DNA of 64,000 bases from Geothrix sp. (GTDB lineage: Bacteria > Acidobacteriota > Holophagae > Holophagales > Holophagaceae): NCBI GenBank assembly GCA_030824075.1, contig JAVBYJ010000010.1, positions 1-64,000 of the forward strand. Reading direction: 5' to 3'. Every line of letters starts with the position of its first letter. Positions within the stretch are counted from its first letter, which is position 1. The translations under genes and the position numbers were made by a program. This document shows positions 56,552-64,000 of the stretch, piece after piece. The notes under the pieces were generated by a model. It searched no databases and was not told the origin of the DNA. It saw only the letters and a program-made list of their open reading frames with translations.

Positions 56552-57985
56552 GTGCCTCTTTCCCCCCCCATCCCCATCCTGATCGTGGATGATGAAGCCG
56601 ATCTGCGGAACCTCCTGGTGGAGGCCCTGGAGGATCAAGGCTATGCGGCGGAGGGCGCCGAGGGGGGTACCCAGGCCCTGACACGGGTGCGGGAGAAGCA
56701 TTTCCCGGTGATCTTCACGGACCTGAACATGCCCGGGGGGCTGTCGGGACTGGAACTGCTCCGGGCCGTCCACGAGGAGGATCCCCGGACCATGGGCATC
56801 CTCATGACCGGGTACGCCACCACGGAATCCGCCATCCAGGCCCTGAAGCGCGGCGCCTACGACTTCATCCAGAAGCCCTTCAAGCTGGCGGAGATCGAGG
56901 CCAGCCTGGAACGGGCCCTGGAACACTACCGCCTGCTGCGCGAGAACGAGGCCTACCAACAGAACCTGGAACGCATGGTGGAAGCCCGGACCCAGGAGAT
57001 CCTGGGGCTGAAGAACGATATCGAGCGGCTCTTCGAAGGCTTCGTGAACGCCTCCGTAACCGCCATCGAGGCCCGCGATCCCAGCACCTCCGGCCATTCC
57101 AGCCGCGTGGCCGAACTGACCGTGGGTCTGGCCGAGGCCGTGAACAGCACGCCCAACGGGCCCTACGGCGCCTTGCTCTTCACCCCAACCCAGATCCGGG
57201 AGATCCGCTACGCCAGCCTGCTCCACGATTTCGGGAAGGTGGGCGTCCGTGAACAGGTGCTGGTGAAGGCCAAGAAGATCGAAGGCGAGCACCTGGAGAG
57301 CATCTACCAGCGCCTGCACCAGCGCACCCTGGAATCCATGCGGGACCGGATGCTGGACGCCTGGAGCAAGGGCCAGGTCTTCGATCACGCTGCCGTGGGA
57401 GGGCTGCTTCAGCACCAGGAGGACGAAACCCAGCGACTGATGGATCTGGTGAGACGCAGCAACGAACCCACCGTCCTACCCCAGGAAGTGGCCCTGGAAC
57501 TGCATCTGCTGGAGGACCTCACCTACCAGCACTGGTCCGGCGACCGCCGCACGCTCATCGAGCGCCAGGACATCGACCTGCTGAAGATCGCCAAGGGCAG
57601 CCTCTCCGAACAAGAACGCGACGAAATCCAGAGCCATGTCACCTACACCTACCGGTTCCTCAGCCAGATTCCCTGGACCAGCGAACTGGCGGGCGTGCCC
57701 GACATTGCCTGGGCCCACCATGAGCGGCTCAACGGCAAGGGCTACCCCCGGCAGCTGAAGGAACCCGACATCCCTGTGCAGAGCAAGCTCATGGCCGTGT
57801 CGGATGTCTTCGATGCCCTGACCGCCGCGGATCGACCCTACAAGGCCGCCGTCAGCGTGGAACGCAGCCTGGAGATCCTGGCGCAGGAAGCCAAGGTGAA
57901 CCTGCTGGACACCGAAGTGCTCCGCATCTTCATCGAGGCGCGCATCTTCGAACGCACGACGGGCCATCTGAGACCGACCCCATGA
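56552..57985 (+). CDS. Response regulator with HD-GYP-type domain (c-di-GMP phosphodiesterase-like), with a large insertion
   Basis: A 477-residue protein from GTG 56552, which has GGAG upstream; ATG 56525 is an alternative. Residues 7-120 are a receiver domain (Asp13-Asp14, phospho-Asp57 in VIFTDLNMP, Lys108 in IQKPF). A coiled linker leads to an HD-GYP domain: GHSSRVAELT, HDFGK (His225, Asp226) and HHERLNGKGYP. The gap between HDFGK and HHE is roughly 165 residues rather than about 60, because an extra, mostly helical segment interrupts the domain. The catalytic residues look intact, so hydrolysis of c-di-GMP is plausible. It heads a four-gene signalling operon after clpB. Confidence 0.85.
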   Translation: MPLSPPIPILIVDDEADLRNLLVEALEDQGYAAEGAEGGTQALTRVREKHFPVIFTDLNMPGGLSGLELLRAVHEEDPRTMGILMTGYATTESAIQALKRGAYDFIQKPFKLAEIEASLERALEHYRLLRENEAYQQNLERMVEARTQEILGLKNDIERLFEGFVNASVTAIEARDPSTSGHSSRVAELTVGLAEAVNSTPNGPYGALLFTPTQIREIRYASLLHDFGKVGVREQVLVKAKKIEGEHLESIYQRLHQRTLESMRDRMLDAWSKGQVFDHAAVGGLLQHQEDETQRLMDLVRRSNEPTVLPQEVALELHLLEDLTYQHWSGDRRTLIERQDIDLLKIAKGSLSEQERDEIQSHVTYTYRFLSQIPWTSELAGVPDIAWAHHERLNGKGYPRQLKEPDIPVQSKLMAVSDVFDALTAADRPYKAAVSVERSLEILAQEAKVNLLDTEVLRIFIEARIFERTTGHLRPTP

Positions 57986-58812
57986 TCCAGGACCCCATCC
58001 TCATCGTGGACGACGAACCTGAGGTTCGCAATACGCTGCTGGAGGCCCTCCAAAGCCAAGGCTACACGGCCGATGCCGCGGCCAGCGGGGAGGAAGCCCT
58101 TGAACGCATGGCCCGGCGGGCGTATCCCGTCGTGCTCACCGATCTCCACATGCCCGGGGGACACACGGGCCTGGAGCTCATGGCCACCATCCGGCAACGG
58201 CACCCGGACACGCTCTGTGTCCTGGTCACGGCCTTCGCCACCCTGGATACCAGCATCGAGGCGCTGAAGCACGGCGCCTACGACCTCATCCAGAAACCTT
58301 TCAAGCTGGCGGAAATGGAGGTCGTCCTCAACCGCGCCCTGGATCACGCCCGCCTGGTCCGGCAGGTCGGCGCCTACCGGGAGGAGCTGGAAACGCGCAT
58401 CGTGAGCCGCACCCGCGACCTTCAGGAGGCCCACGAGGAGGCCCTGGCGCTCTGCGATCTCAGCCTCCAGGGTCTGGCTGCGGATTCCGTCGGAGAGGCC
58501 CTGGCACCCCTCCTGGACCGGCTCGGTGTCCGTTGGGCCCCGGATGGCCTGGCCTGCTACCGGCATACCCGGGTTGGCCTGCTGACTGCCGTGGCCCGGC
58601 GGGGCGCCCGTCCCCTGCCGGTCGCCCTCGATCGCCCTCGACCCGGCCCCCTCGCCCCACCGGACCTGGGTTATCCCGAGGAACGCCTGGTCCCCCTGGG
58701 CAGCGCCGGATGGCTCTACCTGGGCTTCGAGGACCGTTCAGCGTTCAACGAAACCGACCCCGAGTTCCTTCTCCTGGCCAGGCACCTGGAATTCGCGCTC
58801 CGAGTAAAGTGA
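57982..58812 (+). CDS. Response regulator with degenerate C-terminal sensory-like domain
   Basis: A 276-residue protein. The receiver domain (residues 5-120: LIVDDEPEVRNTLLEALQSQ, phospho-Asp in VVLTDLHMPGG, Lys in IQKPF) is closely similar to that of the preceding gene, including KLAEMEVVLNRALDHARLVR, so the two probably arose by duplication. A coiled-coil linker (about 125-155) leads to a GAF-like or unclassified C-terminal region with no output motif. It may act as a phosphate sink or binding partner. The ATG overlaps the HD-GYP gene's stop, and the NagZ-like gene starts four bases after its end. Confidence 0.8.
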   Translation: MIQDPILIVDDEPEVRNTLLEALQSQGYTADAAASGEEALERMARRAYPVVLTDLHMPGGHTGLELMATIRQRHPDTLCVLVTAFATLDTSIEALKHGAYDLIQKPFKLAEMEVVLNRALDHARLVRQVGAYREELETRIVSRTRDLQEAHEEALALCDLSLQGLAADSVGEALAPLLDRLGVRWAPDGLACYRHTRVGLLTAVARRGARPLPVALDRPRPGPLAPPDLGYPEERLVPLGSAGWLYLGFEDRSAFNETDPEFLLLARHLEFALRVK

Positions 58813-58816
58813 GGGG

Positions 58817-59833
58817 ATGAGCCAAAGCCAGCAGCAGCTTCTTTGGACCGGCTTCCGGGGCCTCGACGCCGCGGAGGTCGACCTTCCTTTTTCACCAGGC
58901 GGCCTCATCCTCTTCGCCCGCAATCTGGACCCCAGCCCCGCCACCGGGCCGGCCCGCTGCCGGGCCTTGATCGATGGCCTCCAGGGCCGGTTCGGAGCAG
59001 AGCTCCCCCTGGCGGTGGCCTTGGATCAGGAAGGGGGCCCAGTGAGCCGCCTGCGCCCCTGGGTCGGGGCCACCCCGCCCCTGCGCCAGATCTGGACCAG
59101 GGGGGGAGCGAAGGCCTGCGCCCGTTGGGGCGGGCTGTGGGGCGAGGGGCTCGCCCTTCTGGGCTTTAACGTGGATTTCGCCCCGGTGCTGGATCTGTGG
59201 GATGGCCACCCGGGCGCCGGCATTGGGGACCGGGCCGCCAGCCCAGATCCCACCGAGGCCGCCGAGGCCGCCGGGGCCTTCTTGCATGGACTGGAAACGA
59301 CAGGTGTTCGCGGCTGCCTGAAACATTTCCCGGGCCTGGGCGGCACCCTTCTCGACAGCCACCTGGGCCTGCCCGAACTCGCCGAGGCCGGCCGGGTGGA
59401 TCGGAACGCCTCGGCCTTCAAGGCCCTGGCCCATCCCGATCGCCTGGTGATGGTCGCCCACCTGCGCACCCCGGCCTCGGGCCTGTGGCCCGCCAGCCTG
59501 CACCGCGGCTCCGTGGCGGACAATCCCTGGGGCATCCAGGGGCGCTTCCTGCCAGACGATCTGGAGATGGGAGGCTGTTCCGATTGGGGCTGGGACGACC
59601 GGGTGCGGCTCTCTCTGGAGGCTGGTCACCAGTGGCTGCTGGTCTGCCAGACGCCCGCGGGCTGGACCGCCTGCGCCGAGGCAGCCGGCCGCCTTCCCGA
59701 ATCCCTGTGGGGACCGGCCCTGGAAACCACGCGGTCCATGCGCCGCCACCTTCCACCGGCGACCCCCTTCGATCCCGAGACCTGGCAAGCCTGGTTGGCG
59801 CGGCTGCAGGCCGCCGTTGAGGAGATCCACTGA
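58817..59833 (+). CDS. Glycoside hydrolase family 3 beta-N-acetylhexosaminidase (NagZ-like)
   Basis: A 338-residue single-domain GH3 enzyme of NagZ type. FSPGGLILFARNL, ALDQEGGPVSRL and GFNVDFAPVLDL line the sugar site. KHFPGLGGTLLDSH carries the His of the Asp-His dyad, and LPDDLEMG has the probable nucleophile Asp. In most NagZ proteins the loop reads HFPGHGDTxxDSH; here Leu and Gly replace the His and Asp of GHGD. NagZ removes GlcNAc from muropeptides in cell-wall recycling. It has no signal peptide. Its place between c-di-GMP regulators is unusual and may link wall turnover to that signalling. Confidence 0.85.
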   Translation: MSQSQQQLLWTGFRGLDAAEVDLPFSPGGLILFARNLDPSPATGPARCRALIDGLQGRFGAELPLAVALDQEGGPVSRLRPWVGATPPLRQIWTRGGAKACARWGGLWGEGLALLGFNVDFAPVLDLWDGHPGAGIGDRAASPDPTEAAEAAGAFLHGLETTGVRGCLKHFPGLGGTLLDSHLGLPELAEAGRVDRNASAFKALAHPDRLVMVAHLRTPASGLWPASLHRGSVADNPWGIQGRFLPDDLEMGGCSDWGWDDRVRLSLEAGHQWLLVCQTPAGWTACAEAAGRLPESLWGPALETTRSMRRHLPPATPFDPETWQAWLARLQAAVEEIH

Positions 59834-60753
59834 TGGCTGGCCGCATTCTCATCGTCGACGACAACGCGATGATCCGCAGCGAGATCAAGGCGGTCCTCAT
59901 GAAGGACGGCAGCTACGGGCATTTCATGGAGGCTTCGGACGGCCTCACGGCCTTCAAGACCATCATGGAAAACCCACCGGACCTGGTGCTCTGTGATCTC
60001 GTCATGCCCGGCTTTGATGGCTTGAAATTCCTGGGCCTGAAGGCCAGCCGCAAGGAGCTGGAACAGATCCCGGTCATCATCCTCACCGCCGAGGATGATC
60101 TGGACCGCAAGGCCGAGATCCTCGAACGCGGCGCTTCGGACTACGTCACCAAGCCCTTCCATGAGAAAGAACTGCTCGCCCGGGTGCGCATCCACACCAA
60201 GCTGAAGCTCCTCCAGGACGAACTGCGCGAAAAAAATGTCCAGCTCGAAACCCTCTCCGTCACCGACGTGCTCACAGGCTTGGCCAACCGCCGACGACTC
60301 ATGGCGCGCCTGGAGGAGGAGGTCCAGCGCGCCCGCCGCTACAAGACGCCGCTGTCCGTCGTGATGATCGACATCGACCATTTCAAGCAGGTGAACGACA
60401 CGCACGGTCATGCCATGGGTGACGAGGTGCTTCGCAACATCGGCGCCATGCTGAAAGCCAGCGTGCGGACCACGGATCTGGCCGCCCGCTATGGCGGCGA
60501 GGAACTGACGGTGGTGCTGCCCCACACGGACCTGGCTGCGGCGGTCCTGGTGGCCGAAAACCTGCGGCAGAGGTTCGCCGAGATGGAGCACCAACTGGAT
60601 GGGGTCACCCTGAGAAAGACTGCCAGCATGGGGGTTGCCGCCCGCGATGGCCAGGGCGAGGTTCCCAGCGCCGAGGATCTCTTGAAGCATGCCGACGAAG
60701 CCCTGTACCGCGCCAAACAAGGCGGCCGCGACCGGGTGGAAGTGGCGGAGTAG
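59833..60753 (+). CDS. Response regulator diguanylate cyclase (REC-GGDEF)
   Basis: A 306-residue protein. The receiver domain (residues 4-125, with phospho-Asp in VLCDLVMPGFDG and Lys in VTKPF) is joined by a coiled-coil linker to a GGDEF domain (about 145-300). The active site reads RYGGEELTV, with Leu in place of the usual Phe, and the inhibitory I-site RxxD is present as RTTD five residues before. It should make c-di-GMP when phosphorylated, opposing the HD-GYP protein of the same operon. Its ATG overlaps the NagZ-like stop. A 22-bp palindrome follows downstream. Confidence 0.92.
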   Translation: MAGRILIVDDNAMIRSEIKAVLMKDGSYGHFMEASDGLTAFKTIMENPPDLVLCDLVMPGFDGLKFLGLKASRKELEQIPVIILTAEDDLDRKAEILERGASDYVTKPFHEKELLARVRIHTKLKLLQDELREKNVQLETLSVTDVLTGLANRRRLMARLEEEVQRARRYKTPLSVVMIDIDHFKQVNDTHGHAMGDEVLRNIGAMLKASVRTTDLAARYGGEELTVVLPHTDLAAAVLVAENLRQRFAEMEHQLDGVTLRKTASMGVAARDGQGEVPSAEDLLKHADEALYRAKQGGRDRVEVAE

Positions 60754-60778
60754 CCGTCAGCTTTCGCCCCTAAAAGCA

Positions 60779-60800
60779 GATGCGGCCTTAAGGCCGCATC
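60779..60800. terminator. 22-bp perfect palindrome between convergent genes, possible bidirectional terminator
   Basis: GATGCGGCCTTAAGGCCGCA and its last two bases TC form a perfect palindrome able to fold into a GC-rich hairpin in either strand. It lies between the converging diguanylate cyclase and metK genes. No T tract follows in either direction, so intrinsic termination is only possible, not clear. Confidence 0.5.
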
Positions 60801-60836
60801 CATGGACTCTGATCGCTGATGGCTGCGCGCCGGCAG

Positions 60837-61979
60837 CTACTTCGCCGCCTTGCGAAGCGCGTCCACCTGATCCGCCTTCTCCCAGCTGAACTCAGGTCGG
60901 CCGAAGTGGCCATAGGCGGCGGTGGCGCGGTAGATGGGTTTGCGGAGATCCAGAGCCTCGATCATGGCCTTGGGGGTGCAGCTGAAGACCTCGCGCACGG
61001 CCCGGACAATGGTGTCGTCCGATACCTGGCCGGTGCCGAAGGTGTCCACCGCGATGGACACGGGCTCGGCCACCCCGATGGCGTAGGCCAGCTGAATCTC
61101 GCAGCGGTCGGCCAGACCCGCCGCCACGATGTTCTTGGCGATGTAGCGGCCCATGTAGGCCGCGCTGCGGTCCACCTTGCTGGGGTCCTTGCCGGAGAAG
61201 GCTCCGCCGCCGTGGTGGCCCGTTCCGCCATAGGTATCCACAATGATCTTGCGACCCGTGAGGCCTGTATCCCCCATGGGCCCGCCCACCACGAACCGCC
61301 CGGTGGGATTCACATGGTAGATGGTCTGGGCATCCAGCAAGTCGGCAGGGAGGGACGCCTGGATCACGTCCTTGAGGATGCTGTCGCGGATGGTGTTCTG
61401 GGTGACGTGCTCGTCGTGCTGGGTGGAGATGACCACGGTGTGGATGCGCTTGACCTTGTCCCCCTCGAACTCCACGGTGACCTGGGACTTCCCGTCCGGC
61501 CGCAGCCAGGGCAGCTGGCCGTTCTTGCGGACCTCGGCCAGCTTGCGGGTCAGCAGGTGGCTGAAGTGGATGGGCGCGGGCATCAGTTCCGGGGTGTCGT
61601 TGCAGGCGTACCCGAACATGAGGCCCTGATCACCGGCGCCGCCGGTGTCCACTCCCATGGCGATATCGGGGCTCTGCTGGTCGATGGTCACCATGACGGC
61701 GCAGGTGGCGTAGTCGAAGCCCTTGATGTGGTGGTCGTAGCCGATGTCCTTGACCACATCGCGCACCAAAGAGGCGACGGGGATGTAGGTCTCCGTGGTG
61801 ATCTCCCCCGCCACCAGCACGAGGCCCGTGGTCAGGAGGGTTTCGCAGGCGACCCGGCTGCGGGGATCATCCTTCAGGGCGGCATCCAGCACCGCATCGG
61901 AAATCTGGTCCGCCATCTTGTCGGGGTGCCCTTCGGTGACACTCTCGGATGTGAACAGGTGTCGCCCCTGGGTGGCCAT
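60837..61979 (-). CDS. metK: S-adenosylmethionine synthetase MetK
   Basis: A 380-residue MetK, which makes SAM from methionine and ATP. Family motifs are [80 protein letters not shown] and the C-terminal [16 protein letters not shown] 61979 has GAGGAG upstream; the frame continues 10 residues earlier without homologous sequence. Its leader contains a hairpin at 61999-62020, described separately, but no recognisable SAM riboswitch. High confidence. Confidence 0.96.
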   Translation of the reverse strand: MATQGRHLFTSESVTEGHPDKMADQISDAVLDAALKDDPRSRVACETLLTTGLVLVAGEITTETYIPVASLVRDVVKDIGYDHHIKGFDYATCAVMVTIDQQSPDIAMGVDTGGAGDQGLMFGYACNDTPELMPAPIHFSHLLTRKLAEVRKNGQLPWLRPDGKSQVTVEFEGDKVKRIHTVVISTQHDEHVTQNTIRDSILKDVIQASLPADLLDAQTIYHVNPTGRFVVGGPMGDTGLTGRKIIVDTYGGTGHHGGGAFSGKDPSKVDRSAAYMGRYIAKNIVAAGLADRCEIQLAYAIGVAEPVSIAVDTFGTGQVSDDTIVRAVREVFSCTPKAMIEALDLRKPIYRATAAYGHFGRPEFSWEKADQVDALRKAAK

Positions 61980-61998
61980 GGCCGGACTCCTCGGAACA

Positions 61999-62020
61999 CC
62001 TCCAAACATCGGTTTGGAGG
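61999..62020 (-). promoter_or_regulatory. Hairpin in the metK 5' leader
   Basis: A perfect nine-base-pair stem (CCTCCAAAC paired with GTTTGGAGG, loop CGAT) lies about 20 bases before the metK start, between the probable -10 box and the GAGGAG ribosome-binding site. Its first arm carries CCTCC, which could also pair with that ribosome-binding site. A translational switch is therefore possible but unproven. Confidence 0.45.
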
Positions 62021-62028
62021 AAACAATG

Positions 62029-62057
62029 AGTATATCGTGGGCCTCGCCTTCCTTACA
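62029..62057 (-). promoter_or_regulatory. Candidate metK promoter
   Basis: On the minus strand TATACT at 62029-62034 is a five-of-six match to the -10 consensus. A weak -35 (TGTAAG) lies 17 bases further upstream. The leader would be about 45 bases and include the hairpin at 61999-62020. Confidence 0.4.
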
Positions 62058-62164
62058 CCTTTCGGATGACGCGGGAAACCTTGCCTTGCCCTAGCCTAGA
62101 GGACTAAGGTGGGGAGTTCCCCGTCTTCGAAGCGCACTCCCACCGCCCCCACGTGGAGGAACCC

Positions 62165-63298
62165 ATGAATCCATTCCGCCGCTCGACGCTTGCCTTGGCT
62201 TTGATGGCCGCGTCCCTCCTGATGGTCTCCACCGCCTGCAAGCGGGAAGATCCTCAGATCCGCGAACTGACCCAGAAGGCCGCCGAGGCTGACAAGGCCA
62301 GCCAGCAGTTGAACCAGGCTGGCGCCGACCAACAGAAGAAGCTGGCCCAGGCCGGTGTCAACGATGTCAGGCCCAATGCCGAGACGCTCCAGCTCACCGA
62401 TGAACAGAAGAAGGCCCTGGAAGAGCGCATCAAGAACGAAAAGAACAGCTCCTACCAGGCCCTGCTCCAGGAAGTGCTGGACAAGGACAAGGAGATCAAG
62501 GATCTCAATACCAAGCTGGCCAAGCTCAAGGCCGATCTGCCCCGGCCGGACGTGGCCAGGCCCAACGACAGCCACTACGGCATGTCCATGCGCTTCCTGA
62601 AGAAGAAGGGTGTGCCCGAGGCCGAGGCCAAGAAGCTGGTGAGCCGCGTGGCCATCCTGGACAAGCTGGCGCCGGGTTTCGAGGTCTATCACTTTTACGC
62701 CAACGGCACCTACGGCACCTGGGTCGCCCAGGGCAAGGCGAAGATCAGCCCCAACGATCTGATGCGCCAGGAACGCGAAAAGGTCGAAGGCGAGCGTGAC
62801 GAGGCCGTGGCCCAGAACGAGAAGCTGCAGGAAGAAGTCACCGACCTCGAAAGCCAGAAGAAGAAAATCGAGGAGGAGATCACCACCCTCCAGGGCGAGC
62901 GCAGCAACCTCATCGAGGAGCGCACCAAGCTCCAGTCCGACAACGCCGGCCAGCTGGCCAAGTTGAACTCGCTGCACTATGTCGTCGGCAAGCGCGACAC
63001 CCTGAAGACCGAGGGCGTCATCGAGATCCCCGTCTTCGCCAAGGACCGCGCGGGCAAGAACTGGCGCGACGAGGTCTTCACCCAGAGCCTCGATCTCCGT
63101 TCCGCCAAGACCATCACCATCAAGGCCGCCGACCTGGGCCTGAAGAAGATCGGCAAGGTGAACGTGGTCCCTGGTTCCTACCTGAAGGATGAGCACTACA
63201 AGCTCACCATCAGCGAGGACAAGCAGACGGCCACGATCGAGCTCATCACCGTGAGCCGCTTTAAGAACGACAAGGTCGTCTTTGCTGTGACCGATTAG
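62165..63298 (+). CDS. Coiled-coil lipoprotein, unknown function
   Basis: A 377-residue lipoprotein. The signal peptide ends in the lipobox-like VSTAC followed by KRED. Two long coiled-coil regions lie at about residues 30-125 (Glu, Lys and Gln rich) and 200-260 (REKVEGERDEAVAQNEKLQE onward). Between them is a small globular part (YGMSMRFLKKKGVPEAEAKK, then FYANGTYGTWVAQGKAKISP), and the last 110 residues look beta-rich. It resembles structural or cell-envelope proteins rather than an enzyme. ATG 62165 is preferred over the GTG at 62153. A strong terminator follows, so it is probably transcribed alone. Confidence 0.78.
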   Translation: MNPFRRSTLALALMAASLLMVSTACKREDPQIRELTQKAAEADKASQQLNQAGADQQKKLAQAGVNDVRPNAETLQLTDEQKKALEERIKNEKNSSYQALLQEVLDKDKEIKDLNTKLAKLKADLPRPDVARPNDSHYGMSMRFLKKKGVPEAEAKKLVSRVAILDKLAPGFEVYHFYANGTYGTWVAQGKAKISPNDLMRQEREKVEGERDEAVAQNEKLQEEVTDLESQKKKIEEEITTLQGERSNLIEERTKLQSDNAGQLAKLNSLHYVVGKRDTLKTEGVIEIPVFAKDRAGKNWRDEVFTQSLDLRSAKTITIKAADLGLKKIGKVNVVPGSYLKDEHYKLTISEDKQTATIELITVSRFKNDKVVFAVTD

Positions 63299-63312
63299 TC
63301 CATCCCAGCTCG

Positions 63313-63344
63313 AAGAGGGGCCCCGAGTGGGGCCCCTCTTTTTT
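63313..63344 (+). terminator. Rho-independent terminator after the coiled-coil lipoprotein gene
   Basis: A perfect 12-base-pair stem (AAGAGGGGCCCC, arms 63313-63324 and 63329-63340) with loop GAGT is followed by a run of T. It begins 15 bases after the lipoprotein's stop codon. Confidence 0.95.
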
Positions 63345-63423
63345 GTGGAATTTCGTCTCCGGCCCGCCTATCGTCTGGAGACCCATCCTGGATTTCCTCT
63401 AACCACACCCATGAGGTGAAGCA

Positions 63424-64000
63424 ATGCGTGTAAACCTGTACCAAGCGCTCCTTGGTGTGTCCCTGCTGGCCGTCATCGGATGCAGTGGCGGCGGCGACAG
63501 CAAGTCCCCGTCCCCGGCCCCGGTCGCCCAGCTCACGACGGCCGTGTTCGACCCCAGCACCGGCACTGTGCCCCTGCCGAACATCCTCGCCTCGGCCACC
63601 GCCCTCGACCCCATCACCAGTTATGTGCCCCCCACAGGCGGCACGCCGATCGCTCGGCCCGCAAACACCCCCATGACCCCACCCGAGGCCCTGGCCTACG
63701 TGAACCTGCGGGAAATGGGGGGGACCAACGCCGTGGCGGGTCTCAATGCGCCGATCTACCTGCGTTTCTCCGCCGCCCTGGACGCCACCACCGTGACGGC
63801 CGCCAACATCAAGGTCTTCCAGATCACGCCTGACGTGGCGGGGACCGAGAACAACCCCTTGGGATTCAGCGATGTGTCCGGCCTGTTCACCTATCAGTAC
63901 ACCGCCGGCGGCACCGACCTCTTCCTCTTCCCCAACTTCCCGCTGCTGCCGGGCACCCGCTACCTCTACGTGGTGACCAACCGCGTGAAGAACACCGCTG
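63424..64000 (+). CDS. Lipoprotein resembling lipase/virulence-factor N-terminal domains, truncated by the window end
   Basis: The first 192 residues of a longer protein. The signal peptide ends in the lipobox VIGC followed by SGGGDSKSPSPAP, a typical lipoprotein linker. The following sequence, TTAVFDPSTGTVPLPNILAS, then NAPIYLRFSAALDATTVTAA and LLPGTRYLYVVTNRVKN, resembles the Ig-like N-terminal region of large bacterial lipases of the VolA/Pla-1 type and other surface lipoproteins. Any catalytic domain would lie beyond base 64000. No stop is reached. Function is therefore open. Confidence 0.7.
   Translation, partial: MRVNLYQALLGVSLLAVIGCSGGGDSKSPSPAPVAQLTTAVFDPSTGTVPLPNILASATALDPITSYVPPTGGTPIARPANTPMTPPEALAYVNLREMGGTNAVAGLNAPIYLRFSAALDATTVTAANIKVFQITPDVAGTENNPLGFSDVSGLFTYQYTAGGTDLFLFPNFPLLPGTRYLYVVTNRVKNTA

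Noticed and set aside
61980-62100. SAM riboswitch upstream of metK
   Set aside because: Only a simple hairpin is visible; none of the conserved multi-helix cores of known SAM riboswitch classes could be laid out in this short leader.

Overview
The window is high-GC bacterial chromosome with mostly tightly packed genes, many joined by ATGA or GTGA stop/start overlaps. The gene set fits an acidobacterium close to Geothrix/Holophaga: a TonB-dependent receptor with an N-terminal carboxypeptidase-regulatory-like domain, many secreted or lipoprotein peptidases, a combined bc/cbb3 respiratory operon, an ECF42-type sigma factor with DGPF (YciI) proteins, and c-di-GMP response regulators. That placement is an inference from gene content; there is no rRNA or tRNA gene here.

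Layout. 1-2.2 kb: a CHMI-type tautomerase, a small unknown protein and an M14 peptidase. 2.6-7.2 kb: an accessory block with a VOC protein, an AT-rich NTF2-like lipoprotein, a DoxX protein, two DGPF/YciI proteins around an ECF42 sigma factor, and a DUF4342 protein. 7.3-20.2 kb: respiration. A 12-gene minus-strand operon (20218 down to 8088) encodes a CcoS-like protein, Rieske protein, fused cytochrome b, a seven-haem cytochrome c, CcoN, CcoO, small membrane proteins, a GltD-like FAD/4Fe-4S oxidoreductase, CcoG and the copper ATPase CcoI. A SafE-type gene converges on it. No separate cytochrome c1 or CcoP gene is present, so the seven-haem protein probably does both jobs.

20.7-24.0 kb: a FadH-like dienoyl-CoA reductase and an AlkX/YcaQ-type DNA glycosylase. 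24.0-34.4 kb: the most coherent accessory locus. It holds an RpiR regulator, a TonB-dependent receptor, an exported cyanophycinase, an exported M14 carboxypeptidase, an isoaspartyl dipeptidase, a YfcC-type carrier and an exported M28 peptidase, consistent with scavenging cyanophycin or other beta-aspartyl peptides. Two copies of one palindromic repeat (22752-22821 and 34409-34483) bracket it.

34.5-43 kb: a CapA-like protein, a methyltransferase, an SsuABC-type ABC transporter followed by an unusual dockerin-like anchored protein, a VOC protein, a bacteriohemerythrin-HAD fusion and a PNPOx-fold protein. 43-50 kb: MutS, a PAS chemoreceptor with a 12-nt C tract before it, an LhgO-like oxidase and a ThrE-type exporter. 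49.9-53.8 kb: a decayed IS3-family element, an M1 peptidase of lower GC and a transposase remnant, which together look like an acquired island.

53.9-64 kb: ClpB; a four-gene signalling operon (REC-HD-GYP, REC, NagZ-like glycosidase, REC-GGDEF); MetK with a 5'-leader hairpin; a coiled-coil lipoprotein with a clear terminator; and the start of a lipoprotein that runs off the window. All functions are read from sequence motifs and family knowledge; no database search was possible.
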